Assembly (NCBI GenBank): GCA_017445585.1
Contig: JAFSTX010000015.1
Coordinates: 1-32,830 of the forward strand
Origin: Lachnospiraceae bacterium
Lineage (GTDB): Bacteria > Bacillota > Clostridia > Lachnospirales > Lachnospiraceae
Length of the DNA stretch: 32,830 nucleotides
Direction of reading: 5' to 3'
Shown here in pieces: positions 16,546 through 22,767 of this stretch. How positions within the stretch are numbered: the first letter of the stretch is position 1; the number at the start of each line of letters is the position of its first letter. The translations under genes and the position numbers were made by a program. A model generated the notes under the pieces. It did no database searches. It saw only the letters and a list, made by a program, of their open reading frames with translations, and was not told where the DNA came from.

Positions 16546-16575
16546 ATCATAACTCATTTCAGTTTTGTTCATCAA
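16546..16575 (-). promoter_or_regulatory. probable promoter for the zinc-ribbon membrane protein
   Basis: On the minus strand: TTGATG (16575-16570), 18-base spacer, TATGAT (16551-16546). Transcription would start near 16539, about 84 bases before the ATG at 16455. Confidence 0.5.
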
Positions 16576-16586
16576 TACTCGGTCCG

Positions 16587-16605
16587 GATGTGTCAATGAC
16601 ACATC
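16587..16605. promoter_or_regulatory. perfect 19-bp palindrome, operator candidate
   Basis: GATGTGTCA-A-TGACACATC is a perfect 9-1-9 inverted repeat between trmD and the zinc-ribbon gene. It is not followed by a T run on either strand and its minimal loop makes it a poor terminator. Its centre is about 57 bases upstream of the predicted start of the zinc-ribbon transcript, a position common for activator sites. Confidence 0.5.
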
Positions 16606-16634
16606 GCTGCTGCTCATCGCATATCCCGCGATGG

Positions 16635-17306
16635 TCATTTCAGGCGCTCACACAGATCCGGACGAAGCTCCCGCGTCAGCCGCAGCGATTCTTCCTGCCG
16701 CCACTGCCTGATCTTTTCATGATCACCCGACAGCAGTACCTCCGGCACTTTTTCTCCTTTGTAATCCGCCGGCCTCGTGTACTGCGGATACTCCAGCAGC
16801 CCGTCCTCAAAGGATTCCTCCAGGGTACTCTCCTCCTTCATGCTCCCTTTTACCAGGCGCAATACGCAGTCGCAGACTACCATCGCCGGCAGTTCTCCGC
16901 CCGTCAGGATATAGTCGCCGATCGAGATCAGTTCATCCGCATGCGGATAGATCCGCGCATCCATCCCCTCGTAATGCCCGCAGATGAGGATCAGATGCTC
17001 ACCGGATGCCAGTCGGTGCGCATCAGCCTGAGAGAATCTCTTTCCTATCGGTGCGAGGACCACGGTATGGCTGTCCGGGCCGCTCACCGACTCCAGTGCG
17101 TCCAGCACCGGCTGGCATCGCAGTATCATGCCCGCGCCGCCGCCATAGGGCGAATCGTCCACATCGCGGAAGCTTCCCGGTGCGAAATCGCGTATGTCCA
17201 CGATCTCCATCTCCAGCAGGCCTGATGCCACCGCCCGCGATATAATCGGCGTTCTCATAAAGTCCCCGAATACCTCGGGACAAATCGTAAGTATGGTTAT
17301 CTTCAT
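16635..17306 (-). CDS. trmD: tRNA (guanine-N1)-methyltransferase
   Basis: TrmD methylates G37 next to the anticodon of tRNAs using S-adenosylmethionine, preventing +1 frameshifting. The 223-residue protein has the N-terminal MKITILTICPEVF, the block DDSPYGGGAGMILRCQP, the trefoil-knot SAM site GHYEGMDARI and IGDYILTGGELPAM, and the C-terminal PEVLLSGDHEKIRQWRQ. It is close to the usual length. The ATG at 17306 is chosen because homology starts there; GGGAG lies 11 bases upstream. In most bacteria trmD sits in the rpsP-rimM-trmD-rplS ribosomal operon; here none of those neighbours is present, so it is either a relocated sole copy or a second copy. Confidence 0.94.
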   Translation of the reverse strand: MKITILTICPEVFGDFMRTPIISRAVASGLLEMEIVDIRDFAPGSFRDVDDSPYGGGAGMILRCQPVLDALESVSGPDSHTVVLAPIGKRFSQADAHRLASGEHLILICGHYEGMDARIYPHADELISIGDYILTGGELPAMVVCDCVLRLVKGSMKEESTLEESFEDGLLEYPQYTRPADYKGEKVPEVLLSGDHEKIRQWRQEESLRLTRELRPDLCERLK

Positions 17307-17403
17307 TATTCTGCTGTCTCCCGATTTATACAGTCTGTCTGCATTCTCTGCCTTACACGGTCTGCGGTTTCCCCTGATCACTGATATTCCCGCATTTTAT
17401 AAC

Positions 17404-17433
17404 TTGTTATATCCACATGCTATATAATATAAT
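17404..17433 (+). promoter_or_regulatory. probable promoter of the TIM-barrel gene
   Basis: TTGTTA (17404-17409), 18-base spacer, TATAAT (17428-17433) inside an A/T-rich run that also holds an overlapping TATAAT at 17423-17428. The predicted leader is about 45 bases. Confidence 0.55.
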
Positions 17434-17483
17434 GAATGCGTATCATTTCGTACAGTTCAAGCCTTTTCTGAAAGGAGCATCGT

Positions 17484-18344
17484 ATGATCAGAATGAGCGC
17501 CATCATCGCTCCCGGTACTTTCCCCTGCAGCACCGCGATCCTGCAGGGCAGCTTCGAAGAAGTTTTCCAAAAAGCTGCCGCCGCAGGATATGACTGCGTA
17601 CAGCTCACCGTCAAAAGCCCGGACGATTACGATATCCGCGAGCTTAAGGATCTCATGCGCAGGTTTAATCTGGGAATCTCCGCCATGGCTACGGGCCGCA
17701 TCTATACTGCAGACGGCTTCAGCATGGGGTCAGATGACGAAAAACTGCGCGCTGCAAGTGTAAGGGTTCTCACTGCACTTGCCGATGACGCTGCGCTTCT
17801 CGGACACGAATATCCTGACGGCGGGACCGTCAGGCCTGCCATAGTGGTAGGGGCTGTGCGTGGAGTTTACTCGGACGCAGCCGCTCCCGAGATTTACTAC
17901 AAGCAGTTTGACCGAAGCATACGCGAGCTGACCGCATACTGCGAAAAACTCGGCGTACCCGTCATTCTCGAGGCCAGTGACCACACCGAGACAGAAGCAT
18001 TTATTGATCCCGCCAAAACGCTCGATTATGTCCGCTCCGTCGGTTCGCCGGTGCTTCACGCATATCTGGATACGATGCATCTCTTTAATGAGGGCCTCGA
18101 TCCGGCAGGTACGATCATGAAATACGGCAGTGACGTCTTTTCTATTGATATTTCCGGTGAAGGGCGCTGTGCCCCGATGGATTCGGTCATGGATTTTGCC
18201 GCAATATGCCGCGCCATCAACAGATCAGGCTTCTCGGGCAATCTGACTTTTGAAATGCCGCCGGAACCGCCTGCAGACAGTTACTTAAGATCGCTCGAAT
18301 TCATCCAAAAGCTGATCCGGTCAGACGCCCTTTCCAGGAGCTGA
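17484..18344 (+). CDS. sugar phosphate isomerase/epimerase-like TIM-barrel protein
   Basis: This 286-residue protein belongs to the xylose isomerase-like TIM-barrel (AP endonuclease 2) superfamily. Candidate metal ligands are the Glu in VILEASDHTE, Asp and His in AYLDTMHLFNEG, and the Glu near the end in LTFEMPPEPP. Members isomerise or epimerise sugars and inositols, or act as hydroxypyruvate isomerase or ketose 3-epimerase; the substrate cannot be told here. AAAGGAG (17471-17477) six bases upstream of the ATG fixes the start, and a promoter lies within 60 bases. It is divergent from trmD and stands alone, with no sugar transporter or kinase nearby. Confidence 0.82.
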   Translation: MIRMSAIIAPGTFPCSTAILQGSFEEVFQKAAAAGYDCVQLTVKSPDDYDIRELKDLMRRFNLGISAMATGRIYTADGFSMGSDDEKLRAASVRVLTALADDAALLGHEYPDGGTVRPAIVVGAVRGVYSDAAAPEIYYKQFDRSIRELTAYCEKLGVPVILEASDHTETEAFIDPAKTLDYVRSVGSPVLHAYLDTMHLFNEGLDPAGTIMKYGSDVFSIDISGEGRCAPMDSVMDFAAICRAINRSGFSGNLTFEMPPEPPADSYLRSLEFIQKLIRSDALSRS

Positions 18345-18422
18345 TCCGTGCAGCACATCCACGGCCTCTCCGCTGATGTCCCTGCGCTCTGCGGCTTGCA
18401 GCGCGTATGTCACCCCTATGAT

Positions 18423-18653
18423 TTACTCACTTATATTGCCGCGGACTACTTTGCCTATATTCCAAAGCGCCGCAGCTTTGCGCGCCGCATCGGCGCGCTC
18501 TTTTGTGCCCGAATACTCCGACGGCGCCGTCCGCGATCCGCAGTCCATGCAGGTCACATACCAGCTCCAGCCGTTTTCCTCCTCCAGCAATCCTGCGCCG
18601 CCGCAGTACGGGCAGTCCTGCAGTTCTATCTCTTCATGTATATTTCTTTTCAT
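18423..18653 (-). CDS. Lar-like small zinc-ribbon protein
   Basis: A 76-residue protein with two cysteine pairs, CPYCGG (14-19) and CMDC (35-38), aromatic residues between them (WSWYVTC) and a basic helical C-terminus ending in an ALWN motif. This is the pattern of the restriction-alleviation protein Lar family (Pfam Lar_restr_allev), often phage-borne. Whether this copy affects restriction is unknown; many members are simply small zinc proteins. GGAG eight bases before its ATG overlaps the end of the patatin gene 14 bases upstream, so the two are probably co-transcribed. Confidence 0.7.
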   Translation of the reverse strand: MKRNIHEEIELQDCPYCGGAGLLEEENGWSWYVTCMDCGSRTAPSEYSGTKERADAARKAAALWNIGKVVRGNISE

Positions 18654-18667
18654 TTCTTGCTCTCCAT

Positions 18668-19585
18668 TCAGACGCCCGTTGGTACGCTGTCACGCAGATA
18701 TGTCTTCAGCTCATCCATGTGCTCCCGCATATCAGACAACCCGAGGTAATACAGATCCGCGAGTTTGTCCAGATCGCTGTCAAAACGCGTCACATCCACC
18801 GGCTGCGAGGGCGCCAGCGCGAAGATCTCTCCCGCCTGATAACTCTCCCACAGCTCATCGGTCATTCTGTTGAAGCGGCCGTTAGCCTCATCCATAGCCC
18901 TGACGAAATTAGGGTATTTTTTATAATAGTATGCTTTGACGATAGCGTTTTCCCTTCCGCTGCGGCGGTAATCCCACTCGCGCGTCTTTATGACCACGAT
19001 CTTTGAATAACCCTGATCCTTCGCCCAGCCGTAAGGGATCTTTTCAGCGCATCCGCCGTCGAGATACGGTACACCATCTATCATGACCGGTCTGGTCACA
19101 AGCGGCAGCGCCGCTGAAGCCCTGACTGCTTTGAATATGTTGCTGCGGCCTTTTTCGAAATACTCCACTTCTCCGGTGAGCATGTTTGCTGCACCTGCCG
19201 CAAATCTCTGCTTCGAATCGCGGAAACTCTTCCAGTCAAATCCCACTTCGTTCAGGATCCTGTTATACAGATAGGTGAAATTCGTGATCCCGCCGTCCAT
19301 CCTGTAAGCTTTGGCGCCGACGTACCTCCTGTCGCAGCGAAAACCGAGATCGAGCCGCACCGACATGCCGATCTGCCCTGACAGATATCCAAAGCCCGAC
19401 ATCGCTCCGGCTGAAATGCCCACCACAGCCTCAAGATTGATCCCTTCCATCATGAGCGCATCCAGCGCCCCGACGGTATAGAGGCCCTTCCATCCGCCGC
19501 CCTCAAGCACCAGGCAGCCGGGCGTGATCCCGCCGTGCGTCCTGCCCTGAGGGAGCCGATCCATATGTTCGTATACTTTTTTCAT
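18668..19585 (-). CDS. patatin-like phospholipase
   Basis: A 305-residue serine lipid acyl hydrolase of the patatin family, RssA/YjjU-like. The oxyanion-hole glycines are in VLEGGGWKGLYTVG (26-39), the nucleophile in GISAG and the catalytic Asp in the DGG of YLDGGCAEKIP. The C-terminal part, with repeated tyrosines and a predicted helical bundle (NRMTDELWESYQAGEIFAL), matches the extension of bacterial members (DUF6363-like). It probably hydrolyses phospholipids or related esters in the cytoplasm. GGGAG six bases before the ATG sets the start. No CBASS or other defence partner is next to it, so a housekeeping role is more likely than an immune effector. Confidence 0.9.
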   Translation of the reverse strand: MKKVYEHMDRLPQGRTHGGITPGCLVLEGGGWKGLYTVGALDALMMEGINLEAVVGISAGAMSGFGYLSGQIGMSVRLDLGFRCDRRYVGAKAYRMDGGITNFTYLYNRILNEVGFDWKSFRDSKQRFAAGAANMLTGEVEYFEKGRSNIFKAVRASAALPLVTRPVMIDGVPYLDGGCAEKIPYGWAKDQGYSKIVVIKTREWDYRRSGRENAIVKAYYYKKYPNFVRAMDEANGRFNRMTDELWESYQAGEIFALAPSQPVDVTRFDSDLDKLADLYYLGLSDMREHMDELKTYLRDSVPTGV

Positions 19586-19922
19586 GTTTTTCTCCCGATC
19601 ATGTTATATTTTTTGGCAGCCGCGACAGACATATCCTTTGCCTGCAGAACGGCATGCTTTTCCGTAAAAGGTTTCTTTATTATAACCTATCCTGTCGCAA
19701 AAATCACCAAGCGCGGGATACTATTCTGCAGTATTCACACGGGGATATTACTCTTCCGCATAACGCTGTCAAACGCACGACAGATGCAGTATCAAAACTA
19801 TCAAATCAGGGACAAATGGTGTATAATCAGGAAAGAGCGCCGGCGCAGATTCTGCGGTCACGCCGCTCCGCATTGTGATAAAACAAGTGAAAGGACGATC
19901 TGAACAGATCAACTGATATCAT
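19586..19922. other. 337-bp intergenic region between divergent patatin and asparaginase genes
   Basis: It contains no convincing gene. Two TATAAT boxes are present: 19822-19827 on the plus strand, facing asparaginase, and 19684-19679 on the minus strand, facing patatin. Neither has a good -35 box. A small hairpin (GATCT-GAAC-AGATC, 19897-19910) follows an AAAGGA (19890-19895) and lies between it and the asparaginase ATG. Confidence 0.5.
19822..19827 (+). promoter_or_regulatory. possible -10 box for asparaginase
   Basis: A perfect TATAAT preceded directly by TG, without a recognisable -35 hexamer. If used, the leader would be about 90 bases and include the 19897-19910 hairpin. Confidence 0.35.
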
Positions 19923-20960
19923 ATGCAGCACAAACGCATTCTTCTGATCGCAACAGGCGGGACTATCGCTTCAGTTAATACCGGACACGGACTGGCGCCC
20001 GAACTGGAAGCCGGACAGCTGCTGGGCTATATACCCGAAGAGCTTCGTGAGCTTCACACCATAGACGCCATCCAGGTTTGCAATATCGATTCCACTAACA
20101 TGACGCCGGCGCATTGGGGGAGCATCGCCGCGGCCATACGCGACCGATATGATGATTACGACGGCTTCGTGATCTGTCACGGCACAGATACCATGGCATA
20201 TACATCAGCTGCGCTTTCCTATATGATACAGAACTCGGAGAAGCCGATCGTGATCACCGGTTCACAAAAGCCAATCTCACAGACCTCCACGGACGCCAGG
20301 ATCAACCTCTCTGACGCCATCATCTACGCGCTCGACGATAAGTCTCGCGGCGTCACACTCGTCTTTGACGGGAGCGTCATCGCAGGTACCCGCGCAAAGA
20401 AGACGTATGCCCACAGCTACAATGCTTTTTCCAGCGTGAACTATCCCGTACTGGCGCACATCCGCGAAGGCATGATCATCCGTTACATACCGACGCAGCC
20501 GTTTGCAGACCAGGTGGCATTTACGACCGAGGTTGACGAGAGTATCGTCGTTCTTAAACTCATCCCCGGCACAAAGCCGGAGCTGCTGGAGTACCTCTTC
20601 GAGAATTATGACTGTCTCGTGATCGAGAGCTTCGGAGTCGGCGGCATCCCCGACAGACTGCTGCAGGTCTTCTATCGGGAGATGGAGCATTGGATCTCGC
20701 GCGGCAAGATTGTAGTCATGGCTACACAGGTGGTAAATGAAGGCAGCAATATGGCCGTCTACGAAGTAGGCGAAAAAATAAAATCCGACTTTGATCTGCT
20801 GGAAGCATACGACATGACGCTCGAAGCCACTGTGACTAAGCTCATGTATCTCATGAAGATCCATGGGCGCGACTACGCGGCGATCCGCCGCGGCTTCTAC
20901 GAGCCGGTTAATTATGACATTTCAGCCGTGGTTAAACAAACGGATTCGTCTGAGGATTAA
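19923..20960 (+). CDS. ansA: L-asparaginase, type I
   Basis: This enzyme hydrolyses asparagine to aspartate and ammonia. The 345-residue protein has both threonine active-site motifs, LLIATGGTIAS (8-18) and VICHGTDTMAYTS (82-94), and the substrate-contact region GSQKPISQTSTDARINLSDA. It has no signal peptide, and the length and motifs fit the cytoplasmic type I (AnsA) group. The ATG is the first possible start because an in-frame TGA lies at 19914, yet the nearest purine-rich site (AAAGGA, 19890-19895) is 27 bases away with a small hairpin between. It is followed by TTTTTT at 20980-20985 after a weak GC hairpin. Confidence 0.93.
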   Translation: MQHKRILLIATGGTIASVNTGHGLAPELEAGQLLGYIPEELRELHTIDAIQVCNIDSTNMTPAHWGSIAAAIRDRYDDYDGFVICHGTDTMAYTSAALSYMIQNSEKPIVITGSQKPISQTSTDARINLSDAIIYALDDKSRGVTLVFDGSVIAGTRAKKTYAHSYNAFSSVNYPVLAHIREGMIIRYIPTQPFADQVAFTTEVDESIVVLKLIPGTKPELLEYLFENYDCLVIESFGVGGIPDRLLQVFYREMEHWISRGKIVVMATQVVNEGSNMAVYEVGEKIKSDFDLLEAYDMTLEATVTKLMYLMKIHGRDYAAIRRGFYEPVNYDISAVVKQTDSSED

Positions 20961-21013
20961 CATCCGGAGCGTACCGCGTTTTTTGAAGATTAATAAGCCG
21001 GACCGTCCAGCAA

Positions 21014-21814
21014 CTACTTCATCTCCAGCGATCTTCTGTAGGCTGCAGCCACCGCTGCACGCACACTTGTCTCCATGCCGCCTGCGTCAAGAGCCCGCAT
21101 ACCCTCTATAGTCGATCCTGCCGGTGAACATACCTCAGCTATGAGAGCCTCCGGAGATTTCCCGGAAGCAAGCAGGAGCCTTGCCGCTCCAAGCACCGTC
21201 TCTGCAGCCATAGCCAAAGCCGCACTCTGATCCAGTCCCAGACTCACACCGCTTTCCGCCAGCGCCCTCATAAAAGCGTATGTATAGGCCGGCCCGGAAC
21301 CCGACAGAGCGCTGATCGCATCCAGCTGCGGCTCGGGCACCCTGACCAGCAGTGCGCTCCCGGAAAAGAGCGTTCTGAACGCATCCTCTGTCTCTCCTCT
21401 CACACCCGACGTACTGTACCCGATCACGCCGGCATCTACAGCCACCGGTGTATTTGGCATGATACGTATCACCGGAGCATCTGTCCCTGCAAGTTCTCTG
21501 ATCGTCGCGATCTCCTTTGCGGCAACCATGGATACGATAAGCTGCTCTGCAGGCGCATCTGTAAAAGCCTCCCGGAGTGGAATGAGTACCTCGCTCAGTT
21601 TTTGAGGCTTCACGCCGACAAAGAGCATGTCAGAACTGAGCACGGTCTCTTCGTTATCCGTTATAACGGAGCGGTTTCTCAGCTTCTCCTGTACGGCAAC
21701 TGCCTTTTCTCTGTGAGGATTTGAGAGATAAAAGCACACACCTTCGCAATTCCTGTCTATCGCACATATCAGCGCCGAACTCATATTGCCGGTGCCCAGA
21801 AAGCCGATGTTCAT
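21014..21814 (-). CDS. proC: pyrroline-5-carboxylate reductase
   Basis: ProC reduces pyrroline-5-carboxylate to proline with NAD(P)H, the last step of proline synthesis. The 266-residue protein has the Rossmann GFLGTGNM (4-11), FVGVKPQ, IRIMPNTPVAVDAG and the C-terminal signature LSGSGPAYTYAFMRALAESGVSLGL followed by SPAGSTIEGM. GGAGG eight bases before the ATG fixes the start. It has its own promoter with a perfect TTGACA. No proA/proB is nearby. Confidence 0.95.
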   Translation of the reverse strand: MNIGFLGTGNMSSALICAIDRNCEGVCFYLSNPHREKAVAVQEKLRNRSVITDNEETVLSSDMLFVGVKPQKLSEVLIPLREAFTDAPAEQLIVSMVAAKEIATIRELAGTDAPVIRIMPNTPVAVDAGVIGYSTSGVRGETEDAFRTLFSGSALLVRVPEPQLDAISALSGSGPAYTYAFMRALAESGVSLGLDQSAALAMAAETVLGAARLLLASGKSPEALIAEVCSPAGSTIEGMRALDAGGMETSVRAAVAAAYRRSLEMK

Positions 21815-21942
21815 AGTGATTTCCTCCGGAAGCTATTTTCTTTATACAAACACTTGTGAATCAAAGTATTTAACTCGGCTTATACAGTAACAAAGCAGGG
21901 AGTCTGACACCTGCGAAACCGCGAGTATAACCTTCTGCATTA

Positions 21943-21970
21943 ATTATTCATATGTAAACCGCGGTGTCAA
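21943..21970 (-). promoter_or_regulatory. promoter of proC
   Basis: On the minus strand: TTGACA (21970-21965), 16-base spacer, AATAAT (21948-21943). The leader would be about 120 bases. It shows no T-box specifier or antiterminator motif. Confidence 0.65.
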
Positions 21971-22019
21971 GGGCAAAGGAAAGCGGGTGTTCTGCTTCTT
22001 TCTAATCCCAATCGCTTTT

Positions 22020-22646
22020 TTATTGGAGGTTCAGCGGACTGCCGCACGAAAAGCAAAAACCTGTTTTAGCTTTGTTCTTTGTTCCGCATTTGGGGCAAAA
22101 GCACTCCTCCGTACTTGCTTCGCTTTTCTCATCCGGGCAAACCCTTCCTCCGAAATGCTCAAAACAGTCCTGGCAGACGCTCGCGTTTTCCAAATTGCCA
22201 TTTCTGTTGATCGTTGCTCTGACGAGCATCTTGTCCTCATGACAGATATCACACTTTGCGCGCCACGAAAAGTCGGCACTGTGAAAACTGTTTGGATTCA
22301 AAGTCCGTTTTGGCCGCGAGTTCTTTCCGTCTGCAGCATCTTCATTTACCGGATCTGTTTTTCTTTTTGCTGCCGATTCTCCATCGAGCTTTTTCTTTAT
22401 CTCAATTATTTCCTCTGCACATATCGCACTGTTCATAACCAGCTCTCCGAAAGCTGCAAGCCCCAGATAAGAGATATAAGAAACAAACACTCCAATAAGA
22501 AGAACACCAAGCGCCGGGATAAGGGCTTCAGGTCTGTTGTTACCGGCATTTATTACCATACCGCAGATAACAACCGTAACGATCATGCCCGCCACCGCGG
22601 CTATGCCGGCGAGGGTTTTAATCTTACTTCCTGTTGAGTAGTACAT
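22020..22646 (-). CDS. two-span membrane protein with C-terminal zinc ribbons
   Basis: A 208-residue protein I cannot name. Two hydrophobic helices near the N-terminus (~10-30 and ~42-66) are followed by a charged helical segment (IIEIKKKLDGESAAKRK) and a C-terminal half rich in cysteines. A first finger has CDICHEDK and CQDCF. The last is a classic zinc ribbon, CPKCGTKNKAKTGFCFSCG, ending four residues before the stop. The ribbons are probably cytoplasmic. AAGGA six bases before the ATG at 22646 makes it the likely start; an upstream in-frame TTG has no such site. Like the protein at 14257-16455 it joins zinc ribbons to membrane helices, but in the opposite order. Confidence 0.7.
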   Translation of the reverse strand: MYYSTGSKIKTLAGIAAVAGMIVTVVICGMVINAGNNRPEALIPALGVLLIGVFVSYISYLGLAAFGELVMNSAICAEEIIEIKKKLDGESAAKRKTDPVNEDAADGKNSRPKRTLNPNSFHSADFSWRAKCDICHEDKMLVRATINRNGNLENASVCQDCFEHFGGRVCPDEKSEASTEECFCPKCGTKNKAKTGFCFSCGSPLNLQ

Positions 22647-22669
22647 GGTTTTTCCTTTCCGCTTAATCA

Positions 22670-22707
22670 AACAGAAATACAGATGATCATTTATCCGTAT
22701 TTCTGTT
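22670..22707. terminator. 11-bp stem hairpin downstream of the surface operon
   Basis: AACAGAAATAC (22670-22680) pairs perfectly with GTATTTCTGTT (22697-22707) over a 16-base loop, 61 bases beyond the stop of the wall-binding protein. The T run on the minus strand is short (TTTGATT). It probably ends or stabilises the surface-operon transcript, or else sits in the leader of the next gene. Confidence 0.5.
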
Positions 22708-22767
22708 AATAATTCGCTTTTTCATAAACAAAGACAGATTTGCATATATAAGCTTGTAATCGTCCTT

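Noticed and set aside
16591-16596. TTGACA on the minus strand within the 19-bp palindrome as a -35 box
   Set aside because: The hexamer at 17 bases spacing (GATGAA) is not a -10 box; TTGATG/TATGAT closer to the gene is better.
18668-19585. Patatin as effector of a defence system (CBASS-like)
   Set aside because: No cyclic-nucleotide synthase or other defence genes are adjacent, and the C-terminal extension fits the housekeeping RssA/YjjU-like group.
21815-21942. T-box or other amino-acid leader before proC
   Set aside because: No T-box sequence, specifier loop or terminator/antiterminator pair is visible.
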